This document shows positions 47,398-58,803 of a stretch of DNA of 64,000 bases, piece by piece (position 1 is the stretch's first letter; each line of letters opens with the position of its first letter). Under the pieces are notes generated by a model that saw only the letters and a list, made by a program, of their open reading frames with translations, ran no database searches and was not told where the DNA came from. Made by a program: the position numbers and the translations under genes. The stretch is from Membranipora membranacea (Eukaryota; Bryozoa; Gymnolaemata; Cheilostomatida; Membraniporidae), in assembly GCA_914767715.1 (NCBI GenBank), contig OU612067.1, positions 2,170,001 to 2,234,000 of the forward strand, written 5' to 3'.

Positions 47398-48006
47398 AAT
47401 GGGCACAGTTCTCATCTAAAATGGCAACGTATTCAGGAGTAGTGTACAGGAGGTGGGGACGGACTGAGTGTCCCGAAACATCTAAAATAATTTACAAAGG
47501 ATTCATAGCTGGGCCTGATCACAGAGCAGCAGGAGGTGGAGCAAACTACCAATGCTTGCCATCAGATCCCTAGTATGTTGATAACCCTCTAGAGGTTCTT
47601 CCTCAGCCTTTACCTCAGTTTGGTATCATGGAGCGGTAGAAAAAACCTTCGTCAAATCTCTGTCCTGGAAGTCTGTACTCTGCGCAGTCTGTGAGGTCAA
47701 CCAGAGAGTGACAAAGATTATGATTCCTGCTAAAACAAGATGCCTACAAGTGAGTGGACTCTTGAGTACAAAGGCTTCATCATGACTGCAGCTGCTGGCT
47801 TAGAAGGTAATCTTCTGACAGATGCTTTTTTCAAAGGCACCTATGAATGCATCGATGAGTCAGCAGAAGGTGAACCTTTCCAACCAGTAGATACACATGA
47901 AGGAGCTCCGATATATACAGTATCCGCAGACTGCGACGATTTTTACAAGCATTGTCCTTCCTACCAAAGTGGTAAAGCAATATCATGTGTTGTTTGCTCA
48001 AATTGA
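47398..48006 (+). pseudogene. short-chain collagen C4-like globular domain, disrupted
   Basis: Three blocks in three frames follow the order of the C4 non-collagenous domain of sponge-type short-chain collagens: VVYRRWGRTECPETSKIIYKGFIAGPDH…GGGANYQCLPSDP (47430–47570); then KSVLCAVCEVNQRVTKIMIPAKTRC (about 47670–47744); then SEWTLEYKGFIMTAAAG…GTYECIDE and a final SGKAISCVVCSN (47746–48006). A TAG at 47571 replaces what is normally Gln after DP. One frameshift lies between 47574 and 47640, and a single-base loss is apparent at about 47742. No Gly-X-Y repeat is visible upstream. It is a pseudogene unless the assembly is wrong at three points. Confidence 0.75.
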
Positions 48007-48718
48007 AACATCGTGTGTTCAAGATTTCTCTTGGGTCTAGTTTTTTATTCCTTTATTGTTTTTATTATTCATGTTAAGCTTAAGACCATATTGTTGTATG
48101 CGTCAATCCATCGTAAACTTGATACCAAAATAATTATGAACAGTGATTGGGAGTCGTCATGTAATTGGTCGTAAACAGATAACTTCTGACTGACTCTTTG
48201 TAATTATCACGGCAGAATCATCCTTATCATCAACATGCTAGATGAAATGACATTTTGTTTCTCTTCATCTGTAAGATCAACTTTTTCTATGGTGTGACCA
48301 CAGATAAATATATTCATATCTAACCGACCACAAATACATGGCAATATATGTAATGTTATAGGAACGATTTTCTTCTTTTTGATCACACTAAAAGTTCGGC
48401 CGACCACTTATAATAAATTCATAAAGTAGCTTGCCTGAGTTTCAGATTTTAGTCATATACTCATAGAACTACATCACAAATTGTCATAATTTGTGTTTCA
48501 CCACTGACCCACGAACTCATAGCAGTGGTTATCACCATAGTTTTAAGCTTAATAAGAGATCATAATAATATGATCTCTTGTTAGTCTTATTAATCTTATT
48601 ATCATCATATATCCAGCCTGTCTTGAAAAGCTTTATTTGGTGGGTAGAGCAAAGTCTAAACAAAGTTTCTCAAGACAGGCTACATATAGTGTATGGTTGC
48701 ATGTTGTAAGAATAGATT
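48007..48718. other. intergenic, with an AT-rich local palindrome
   Basis: Contains inverted segments around 48600–48690 (AGCCTGTCTTGA and TCAAGACAGGCT, about 50 bp apart), MITE-like but with no second copy in the window. No gene. Confidence 0.5.
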
Positions 48719-48726
48719 ATTATTAT

Positions 48727-49615
48727 CAGACCTGGGTCCAAGTCATCGCAAGTCAAGTCAAGTCAAGTCATTGTCGATGCTAAGTCAAGTCAAGTCAAGT
48801 CACATTTACACCAAGTCAAGTCAAGTCAATTGGTGTCTATTTTTTTTCGCCATCAAGTCAAGTCAAGTCAAGTCATGATTTTTGTAAGTCAAGTCAAGTC
48901 AAAGATGGGTGACTTACAAGTCATGGCAAAGTCATGGCAAAGTCACGCTCATTAACCGTGAAAATCAACTCGAAATTTTTTTTAATCCCGGGTGAATCCA
49001 AATCGTGGAGGAGTTAGTTAGGTCCTCAGGAGTTGCTCTACTAATCGGGATTTGCTCCCCTCCCCACAAACCAAAGAAGGTATGGGTGTGTACGCAATTC
49101 AGCATTGTTACTTCATTGTATATATGTACCTTTATTGTGTCAATGATGACAAATGAAATGTTTCATGCTGTAAAAAGATGAGCTGGTGGAGGATAAATAA
49201 ATAAACACAGACTAAGATTGATCACTATTTGTTAAGGACGGATAAATCGTTCTCTCTGAAAAGGTTTTTGCATCTGCCTGTTTGTAATGTCTCTAAGGTC
49301 ATGAGAGGTTTGTCGATGGCAGTGTTGGGGTTTCAGAGTTGGAGTTCTCAGTTATGATTATCCTTCCTATATCTCTTTCTACATTATGTTATAAAATTTC
49401 ACACATTGACTTATGTTGACTTGACCAAAGTCAGGACAACTCCCAAGTCAAGTCAAGTCAAAGTCAATTTTTCATTAAGTCAAGTCAAGTCTTGTCTATT
49501 TGTTTTCGACATCAAGTCAAGTCAAGTCAAGTCATAATTTTGTTAAGTCAAGTCAAGTCGTGACTTTGACTTGACTTGAAATGACTTGACTTACCATGAC
49601 TTGGACCCAGGTCTG
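48727..49615. mobile_element. hAT-like non-autonomous element with (AAGTC)n arms
   Basis: Terminal inverted repeats CAGACCTGGGTCCAAGTCAT and ATGACTTGGACCCAGGTCTG bound an 889-bp element. The 8 bases on both sides are ATTATTAT, an apparent target-site duplication (low complexity, so weaker evidence). Both ends carry long arrays of AAGTC/CAAGT units, and the middle (about 48960–49420) is unique with no transposase frame. CA…TG ends and an 8-bp duplication fit the hAT superfamily. Confidence 0.85.
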
Positions 49616-49933
49616 ATTATTATTATTTGGTAGCTCATAGAGTGCAATATGAAAAATGATAATAACAATTTCTGTACTAATATATACTTCAATTCTTCCT
49701 TGTTACTGTACATGAGTCAAGTCTAAACTACCCTGAGCTGTCGTCACTGTATGAAGATAGAAAAGCTCCAATAATAAAAACATCCAGTCGAAGAAAGGAA
49801 GGCTTGCTAAAAATGAATAGAGGGAAGAAATCAATAAAATGACGCTGTATGTATGTTTGACTTTTTTTTATAATCATTTACTGATTACATGCCAGCATAT
49901 CAAAATCAAAGGCAGCATTAAACTGTGGTAACA

Positions 49934-51667
49934 ATGTGGAGGCTGTTGTTCTCTCTCTTCTTTTTGGGTAAGTATGAAATTTCAGCAGTGGCATAATATT
50001 GACTGAGTGCAACTGATATTGGAACATTTTCAAAGAAAACTTCATCTCATCAAATTTCATTTGGACAACTCAAATGTATTAAAGCTCACTCCTATGATGA
50101 GATGTGCATGGAGTCTAATTTGATATTAGAGTCTGTCTAAGTGTGGCCGATCAACCAACCAATCAAGTAATCATTTTAGTCCTAGCATTGTATATGTCCT
50201 TGCTTTTTTGTACCATCGTGGAGTAAACTATTTGCACTGAATTCTAGCTAATGTTTGCTCCTCTAGGAATCATAAGTATCAGGTAAAACCATAATTCTTA
50301 CAAAATTTGCCTGTTTATTAGGGGTTTTGCCTTATGGGTGGACAATAAAATGTCAGTACTGTCAGGATTGCGGTAATGAAAAATCAGAAACTCAGAACTG
50401 CAAGGACTCAGTAGAAGATGCAAACCATCTGATGTCAGCATATGGTTTAGACGGTTTTGAGTTCCAACCTACTCACACCTGCTACAAGATGACTATTGGT
50501 GACACAGGTACAATAAACTAGCCTTGTTACACGGACAAGGACAAGGCTAACAATAAATACCATAGTCATAGAACATGGACATCATAGATATTGTAGGAGT
50601 AGGATGTAGCTCAGTTGGATAGAGTGCCAGCTCCATTCTGCGCATGCTCAGCTCTGGGCATGAGCTGATCTCTGCAAAATTGAGTCTCGGAATTCCGAAG
50701 CCATCTGATTGGCTACCTGCTCTGGTGACATGCTCCCTAAAGCGTGCGTATTTGTTATTAATAGTTATCCTCTCTTGTCATTATTAGCTGATTTTGATTG
50801 ACAGTTTATGCAGGGGATATCCCATTTCCCCTTTCCAAAGTTGCAATCAGAACCCAAACTAAACTCATTGTTCTTGCACATGCGCAAATTCAAGTCACGC
50901 ATGATGCATACTTAGCCTTACGACACCTGCTTTGTGGTAATGATAGCCTAGTTTATCAGTGATCTACATGCCCAGTCAGATCACGAGAGTCAGTATGTGC
51001 CTGCTCTTTAAAAAGTGTTAGAATTCCAGGCTACAGTCCCATTGGAGTCTACTGACTATTAGGCTCTTTGCCCATAGTGTTTTACAACCTGCCTGCAAAC
51101 TGAAAGCAACTTGGCGCCATATATGGCGCAACCACACCATTGAGACACCTTTATTTGTCAGTCTTTGGACTGGGACAAACCATTGTGATTTTAACCTCCA
51201 TTTTTGGTATATTTCATGATAATTTTAAGGGTTTACTGGAAGATTCAGTAAGCATAAATATACGAGATATACTAAGACTGGGAATAATTCTACAAGCAAG
51301 TTCAGTTTTAAATTGTGAAGGGCTTGTGAAATACATTCTCACACCTTTCTCATGTATAGTTGATAACAATAAGACAAGAACCGTAAATTCATGTGCAGCA
51401 ATGAAAAACAATTTAGTGAAGATTTTATGTATTGCAGTTCAAAAGTCATGTGGAGTTTCAATACTTGATGCTATGATTACTGATGGATGTCACAAATTCG
51501 GCAGCATAGAAGACTTCTCTTCGGATGATCTTGATCTAGGTGTCTTAGAGAATAGCGAGATCTGTAAATGTAGCGGGAATTTGTGCAATACTGCAAATAA
51601 AAATCACCATAAATATGGACTTATCTACAGCACTCTATGGATGGCCTGGCTTCTTCACATGATATGA
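49934..51667 (+). CDS. Ly6/uPAR-like cell-surface protein, probably GPI-anchored
   Basis: Exons 49934–49967, 50322–50507 and 51360–51667 (phases 1/1, GT/AG) give 175 residues. Exon 1 is just a signal peptide (MWRLLFSLFFLG). The mature chain opens with a three-finger-like cysteine pattern (IKCQYCQDCGNE…QNCKDS…THTCYKM) and closes with the family's CKCSGNLCNTANKN. The C-terminus is a short hydrophobic tail (YGLIYSTLWMAWLLHMI) with no basic residues after it, as in GPI signals. Cysteine spacing in the middle (SCAAM, ILCIAV, KSCGV, GCHKF) is longer than a single Ly6 domain, so two fused or one expanded domain is possible. Ligand unknown. Confidence 0.75.
50600..50720 (+). mobile_element. possible SINE fragment in Ly6-like intron 2
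   Basis: GGATGTAGCTCAGTTGGATAGAGTGC is a good tRNA 5' half with an A-box, but no B-box or tRNA 3' half follows. Read as a SINE relic. Confidence 0.4.
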
Positions 51668-53693
51668 GAAGCCAAGCCTTTAGTGTTAGGTGAGGCACTG
51701 CCTCCCCTAAAATGCTAAATCAATACAGTGGCCTGACAACACTATAATTGACATGTCAGAATCGGTTCCTCTGGGATTTCCATTTGCTAATTATATTTAT
51801 GCCTCAAATTGCTTGATGAGGAGCTTACAGCACCCCTCCTGGTGATGGTTTAGACTCCCATCGAACTTACTACCATTTTTTCCGAACTACCGCCCTGGAG
51901 GCTGTTACGAAGCTATTGATGAATACTGTAACATGATTTATATCATATATAAAGTATTAATTGAATTAATTAGATAATATCATAGCATCTACTTTCAACA
52001 ACATTCCATATAATTCACGTTCAATAATCAATTATAAATCATTCAAACTCAATTTTTCTGAATATCTTTTTTTGTCATCTTGATTGAAAGTTGTTTTTCC
52101 CTTTTTTTGATTTCTTGGAAGGCTGATTTTGTAAAACATTCTCATCGAATGAAAATTATGCCAATAGAACTAAAAAAAAAATTGATATATAACATCATTT
52201 CTTTTTTTTTTGTATTTCTTATGAGGTCTTCGTATTTCTTATGACAAAAATATAATAATGATTGTATTTAATGATGAGGGAAACAAAATCATGAAGAATG
52301 CAATTGCTGACGATGGTAAATGCCTTGGGGTTTGTAGCCTTTTTTTGCCAATTATTTCATTATTACTTTTATACTATCAGACTTTGTTCACCGATTAAAT
52401 ATCCCCTAGAGATCAGTGATTAGTACTTGCCATTAGTATGCTAAGTTAATGATGCTGTGAATAGATATTGTGCAGTGTAATGACTAGCATGGAGTTGACA
52501 AGCAGATCTTCTCAATGAAGACTTGATATTAATAGTGATGCCGAATCATCCTTGGATAATTATAATCATTTTCATCTGATTGTCAGTTTATTTACAGATG
52601 AGCTATAATTGTTTTCCTTCGCATTAGTCCGAAGCCTATAGATTCTCATTAATCATGGGTAGTTTAACAGTTTGGTTGTTCCGAAATCCTCTCGTGTCAA
52701 CAGTCACAAGCTAGTATGCCAAAAGTGCTGTCACCAAGTAACTGATGGTCGGTTCTATCGATAAACACACAACAAGACCTGATGGTCGGGCTGTTGTGGA
52801 CCAATGTGTGTGACACATGCAAAGTGTTGTCCAGTGGGGTTGGGTAACAACAATCTATGAACTAGTGCATCGCATGTTTTCTTTAAGGTCTCGACCTTTG
52901 TACACACACCATATAAGATTTGGATTTGGTAATACACACTAGTATTCTATCCTCAAACCATAAGGTTGCTACTCTAACCCATAGTCAGCCTATATATATG
53001 GTCACTGAGTGCCAGCTTTGCTGTCAAATGCTCAAGGCAAGATAATGCTAAAGACAAATCGCTCATGCCAATTTGGTTGGGCATTTAGCATACCCTGCAG
53101 ATTTGTGAGAGTCCTAATGATGAAATATAACATACTTGCACAGCTGGACCAAACCCTAGTCTATGTCATTTCAAATTTAGCAAAGGTTGGACAATAATCA
53201 TAATGAATATGTTTTTTCCATGAGGTGACAGCTTATATTTAGGACATGGCAAGGAAAATGTTGGTTGTCGTGTATTACAGCTATATAGTACCATATCGCA
53301 CCCGTATAAAACCGTTATTAAAGTGAGTTTTCTCATTCCAATTTGCTGCCGCCTGGAAAACTGGCTTTTGTTGTTTGTAATGATCTAACATTATATTGAA
53401 TCTATCAAAAACCAAATACTTTCAAATTGGAGGTGAATGATAGGGGGAGGCAGCTTCTGGACTAAAGGCCAAGGTCTATCTCTGGACAAAGACAGAGAGA
53501 TAATTCAAACATGCTCTCTGCTCAGCGGATGACCTTAAAGTTGTACCAGGGAGTTACAGCTACTCCTTGGATGTACAAGCTAATTCAAACAAAGTAAATG
53601 CACAGACCAAATAAAATTAAAAGTTGTATATTTCAGCACCAAACTGAATTGTTGACTAATAATTCATGTTGAAAAAATTGATGGCAGTGTGAA
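51668..53693. other. intergenic, nothing recognised
   Basis: AT-rich sequence between the Ly6-like gene (+) and the glycerol kinase 3' end (−). Short open frames near 52755–52937 and 53009–53197 have no similarity that I can name. Confidence 0.5.
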
Positions 53694-53790
53694 TCATAAA
53701 GTTTGATCCATTTGCCGGCATGACCAGTGGAGGGGAGCAACTCCGAATTCAGGCAAATGGATAAAAAACTTGATCTATAAAATTTGTATC
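53694..53790. mobile_element. MITE, same family as 24549 and 46753
   Basis: AAGTTTGATCCATTTGCC on the left and GGCAAATGGAT…AACTTGATCTAT on the right form inverted ends around CATGACCAGTGGAGGGGAGC. The right end matches the TAGATCAAGTTT terminus of the 46753 element. Confidence 0.65.
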
Positions 53791-53914
53791 AAGTATTCAA
53801 ATCATAGTTGATCAAATGTTAAATCTTAGAATAGATAATCACCATAACGATTAAAAAACATCGATCAGTCCTTCCAAGGACAAAATTAAAAAAATCAGCG
53901 ACAGTAGTCGGCGG

Positions 53915-56900
53915 TCAGGAGAGCGAGTCAGCTAACGCTGCCATACTGACAGCTCCTACAGTAAATATACCGGCAGCTACTCCAGTGCTGCTCCAGTTAG
54001 TCGTACCTGATGTGTCATAACCTGTAACCAACAGGAAAACTCATAAATTAGAGTATTGGTATAAGTGACACGTAAAATATCCGAGTTATCAATCCAAATC
54101 CAACAGCATTGTAACAGAGTATTGTGTATTTACTGTGTGTACGTTGTTGTAGCTTTGTACACATGTTTGTATACTTGTATATATCATGAGCAAAAAATGA
54201 GAATCACTTGCCATATAAGAGAGCAAACTGCCTCGTTTCTATATCATGATTTGCTGCAAAGAAGTTTGAACAGGTAGAAGTAAAACCATCAGCAGGTAAA
54301 ATTACCGGCAGGTAAAAAAGCAGCAGCTGAAAGACTATGAGTAGTTGATTCTACCTGCTGGTAGAACCTTCAACTCAACTGTCAACTATCAATGATCTAT
54401 CTATCTAATCAGTATAGAGAGGTGTTTGAGAGAGGAGAGCATGCTCCCAACATCATTTTTGAAAAATAAAATCTGCATTACAGCTTAAACTATCTGTAAT
54501 CGAGGTCTGTTAAATTAGAAATGTACCTTTGAGTGCAACATGAGTGAAGCTGATTTGTTAGTTTTGGTAATGAAGCAAAATGGGTCTGGTAAAATTCTAG
54601 GGTTATATTTTTCCTCCAAATGAGCATTGGATAGAGAAAGTGGTCAGATTGAGCTCATGTTTGGTTTACCGATCTCAAGGAGAGGTTTAGGCTCTAGGCC
54701 AATCTAGACAATGGATTTTGGAAATTTGGAATCAAGTAATTCACTCATAATTGTCCTGGTGAAACCACAGAAAGATGTACTGATTGGAAATGTGTAGAGG
54801 GTCAAATGAATAGCAATTTCAAATAAACTCATAAATCTTGCTCCTCTCAGGCACAAAGCTGTAATTTCCTGTAAAATATTTTGTATCTATAAGTAGTAGA
54901 CTGAATACAGAACACCACAACCTGTAAATCTACACCCGATAAAGCTGGAGGTGTAGAAGGGAGGAAGATATGTCAGGTCCACCATCGGACTTAAAATTTA
55001 TAATCCGGAACAACAAACAGCCAAGAAGGAAGAAGAGGACGATAAGTGATTAAGACGCTTGGAACCAGACGAGTCAGCAGATGTTGTAAGTGACAGAAAG
55101 ACCCCAACAAAACTCTACGAAACAGCAACTAAACCAGCATTGATGTATGTCATATAACTCTGGTCAGAGAAGGCAGATATGAGGATGATCAGATGTAGAT
55201 ACATCGCATTAAGTGAGGAAGGACATAGATAGACAGAGATAGGCCTCCTTGATGGAGATACAGAAGCAGGATTAGATGGCACTCCATCCATCTAGGAACA
55301 CAACGGATAAGGTGAATAAGTGAGAATCTATTTATATTTATGTCTGATCAGAAATATTGTAAGATGACTACGCAGAATCAGTAACTGTACCCTGAACAGT
55401 GAATTGAGATAAGTCTATGAGAAGCAGCTTAAAATTGAAAAGACCCAGATAGAAGCTGATGTTAGTCTCAAGAAAAGTAAAAGCTGATTTGGAGCTAAAT
55501 TTTTTGGCAGAGCAACTATTATAAAGAACCATGCATTGTGAGGCATTTACCATACTAAAGCTTCCGGCTTTAAACGGCTACAAAATGGTCAATTTACAAA
55601 TTTATAGGGTACAAAGCACGATATTATTGACAAAAATGATCTTTCTTCAAAGTAGAAATGATCACATTTGATAGTTCATAATCGTGGGCTAATAGTCCAT
55701 GAAATATAAGTCTGCATGGTCAAATGGGTTGAAAATCCATCGGAGGTGGCTTCAAGGTTTCATAAAAACACATCAGCTTTCGGAGTGTGTGCCAAAATGT
55801 TAAAGGATATCAGTTTGTAAAAGTGATGATGAATACTTAATACTGAGCGAAGCATTGTATAGTCGGGCAGCTTATTTTAACAGTTGAAAACTTCAAACCT
55901 TTCTTGAAACATACAATATTGGGGTATGATAACTCCCAATTGTGATAATGGTCGCATCAATATTATTTATGAACAGGGAGAACGGGACCTGTTATGTGTC
56001 ATTTGCCAGCAAATTTACTAAGCACTGAGAAAATCCCAACAAGATTTTTTGCATACCACCTAACTATACCTCTGGTCTGTGGTTGTCATCACAGGGAAAT
56101 ATGTGTCATTAGCCGTATTGGTAATGTACTCTGGGGGGGGGGGGGGGGGGGGGCTTTCAATTAGAAACAGCCAAAATCGCAATCTTATCCCTCACTCAGT
56201 GAGTGAGCAATACCTGCTGGGCTCTCGCTTTCAAACCGCTCAGTTAGTGATAGAACTATGTACACTCTGAGTGAGCGATTTAGGAGCGATTTTGTCTAAT
56301 CGAAAGGCCAAGTGAGTGATAATTTTGAGCGATGCGATAGTGATACCTTGCATCAATAAAGCATTGCTCATTCTAATTGAAATACCCCCCAGTGTGGTAA
56401 TGCTGAATCAAACTTCACAGTATACGCCGTGATACACATTCACTATTATACACGATTATATGTGACAGTGTTTATCATATTGCATGACAGCACCTCGATA
56501 GTAGAAGGAGAGAAAGGAATTACTTACTGTTATCTGAAGCTGAATTTGATGTCTCCCAGTGCATTGATCTCTTCACTGCTTCATTCCATCTCTTGTATCT
56601 ACTATCTCTCTCTACAAGCCAAACAATCATAGACACAAACAGAATTATGTAAAAAGGTAACAATAACCTGCAGGGTCCATATAAACAGGGATCGCCGAAT
56701 CTAAGAGAAACCAAGTTTGAAAGCAAAAAGATTGCTTGCAGCAGATAACTTATAACTTATTATGGATAAGCAGGTGTTGTTAGCACTCGGCATATGTTGA
56801 GATCAGACTGAGATTACCATGGGGGCCATGCAACACATGTGGAAGATCTATGATGTGCCAATTTTTCAGTGATGTTGGTGTACAAGTGATAAATCATCAC

Positions 56901-58803
56901 TATCATTTTCTCCAAGTGGAAGGTAGGCAGTCTAATGAGGTATAGACTGGATGTGAAGCTTGATGATTCAATTCGATGATGGGGAAGAATACCAAGCCAC
57001 AGTAAACATGTAAACTTCTGACCTGTACTTGTGATAGTAGGCTTGAAGACATCAGTGGTAATGGCAGTGAGGTCTTCTGGTTTCAGGCTCCAAACACCGA
57101 CGCAATGACCGGCAGCCATAGCAGCTCCTAGAGCAGTAGTCTCCGGCATCGACGGTCTCACTATTAAAGCACACAATATAATCAATAATACATACAATAT
57201 ACACAATAATATGTACAATATGCACAATAATACATACAATATACACAATAATACATACAATATACACAATAATACATACAATATACACAATAATACATAC
57301 AATATACACAATAATACATACAATATACACAATAATAATTGTAGTAATCAAACAATCAAGCAAGTAATCATATTAGCTAGCATATGTGCATATTCTATAA
57401 CATTATAGAACTCATCACAAAGGTAATATGTATATGAGCAATGTTATATCATGAGCAAGATACTATTTTTTTGCCTGAAGTCAATGGTCAATATGAGCGC
57501 AAGACTATAATGGCTTTGTTGAGGGTAAACAAATTGAAAATCTAATTTTTAGGCATGTCATTTCATTGTTAAAAACCATAAATACTGTCAGCAGTTTTTC
57601 TCGACATGAGGAAAGGTGTCCGAGAACCTTAAAATCTTCATGTTATCTAATGATGTTGTAAAGTTCTCATACATCTACTCATATACATGCGCATCATAGA
57701 GTTATTAACACTTCTATGTGCGTAAAAACTCTTCAGAGCCGATATCATGTACATATACGTGTACTTACACAAAGGTACTTACCAACAGGTATACCGACTA
57801 GATCAGCTTGTAGCTGCATAAGTAGAGAGTTTGCAGTCATCCCTCCATCTACTTGTATAGATTGTAAATCTATCCCACTGTCTCTGTTCATTGCCTCTAA
57901 TATCTGATAAACAAGCAAACAAATTAAAACAACAATGAATAAATACCATTCTATGATTTTGTACACAATATACCGTTTCATGGTATATAATGACTAGTAA
58001 AACCTACTATATCAGACAACAGAAGTAAAATTTGTTGTTGGTTCAATCATTCAACAATATCAAATCATGACACCGCTGGTATTAATAGCACAAAAGTCAC
58101 AGATATTCAGAGTGGTGATTGATTATAAAAATAGACATAGCTATTACTCACTTCTCTTGTCTGAAAGCACACAGCTTCCAGAGCAGCTCGACAGATGTGA
58201 GATTTAGTTGTAACTTGGGATAGACCACAAATGGTGCTGTAAAATAATAATATTAAAAACAGCTGAGAGAGTATGAAGTGAGAGTATGAGATATTGCTTC
58301 GCTGTGTCTCTATGGAACAGTTTTTGAGAACAGATCATAGACTCAAACAAACAGTATGACTATGAGATATACACATGTCAAAGAGAAGTCAGTAATTTTA
58401 TATCATCGTTATCATTATCACTATTATTGTTATTTTATTATTAGCCCCCCCCTCGTCTCTAGCGAGTGTGTGATTTAAAGAATGGCCAGATATAAATGGT
58501 GTATAACATAAGCCCCTCAAAGGTATCAAACTCCGCTATATCCCATTAACTGAACTGCCCTGACACAGTAAATTAAAAACATCCTGTCCATTAACTACTC
58601 CTAATTGACAGCACTTTCCAGTCTAGCTCTGTTGGATATTTACAGTACATGTTGGTCTTGTGACAGTCATTACTTACTCAGCACAGAACACTAATACATC
58701 ACTTACCCTCTAGCATCAGGCTGCCAGTGAGGACAGAATAGACCAGTAAACGCGGGTACAAAATAACAACCTGCTGTATCCTCAACCTGGGCTGCTAACG
58801 TCT
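53915..58803 (-). CDS. GK: glycerol kinase, C-terminal six exons (5' part not found)
   Basis: Exons in coding order: 58803–58707, 58236–58152, 57903–57783, 57160–57023, 56611–56528, 54021–53915; 209 residues plus TGA. FGGY-kinase blocks: [46 protein letters not shown], then [50 protein letters not shown] and [11 protein letters not shown], all close to animal GK. The last exon adds a hydrophobic C-terminal segment ([22 protein letters not shown]), as in vertebrate GK isoforms that attach to the mitochondrial outer membrane. The enzyme makes glycerol 3-phosphate from glycerol and ATP. Upstream exons (roughly the first 300 residues, with the ATP phosphate-binding start) were not found in 58804–60924. 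Confidence 0.9.
55000..55290 (+). mobile_element. degenerate LINE reverse-transcriptase fragment in GK intron
   Basis: Recognisable as [17 protein letters not shown] and [13 protein letters not shown], the K-LYKT-x-x-PALLYG and AEMRMLRW blocks at the end of RTE-like reverse transcriptases, with stops between. It is on the strand opposite to the kinase gene. Confidence 0.5.
56135..56153. repeat. homopolymer G run in GK intron
   Basis: About 19 consecutive G. Similar runs lie at 21909, 25481 and 34314. Length is likely polymorphic or assembly-dependent. Confidence 0.9.
57172..57335. repeat. 21-bp minisatellite in GK intron
   Basis: About eight copies of AATACATACAATATACACAAT, 12 bases upstream (in gene orientation) of the acceptor of the RPSMPETT exon. 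Because 21 is a multiple of 3, frames stay open and give artefactual LCILYVL and NTYNIHN peptides. Confidence 0.92.

Noticed and set aside
56814-57408. Frames with LCILYVL or NTYNIHN repeats
   Set aside because: The 21-bp minisatellite keeps frames open; the real exon here is the GK exon at 57023–57160.
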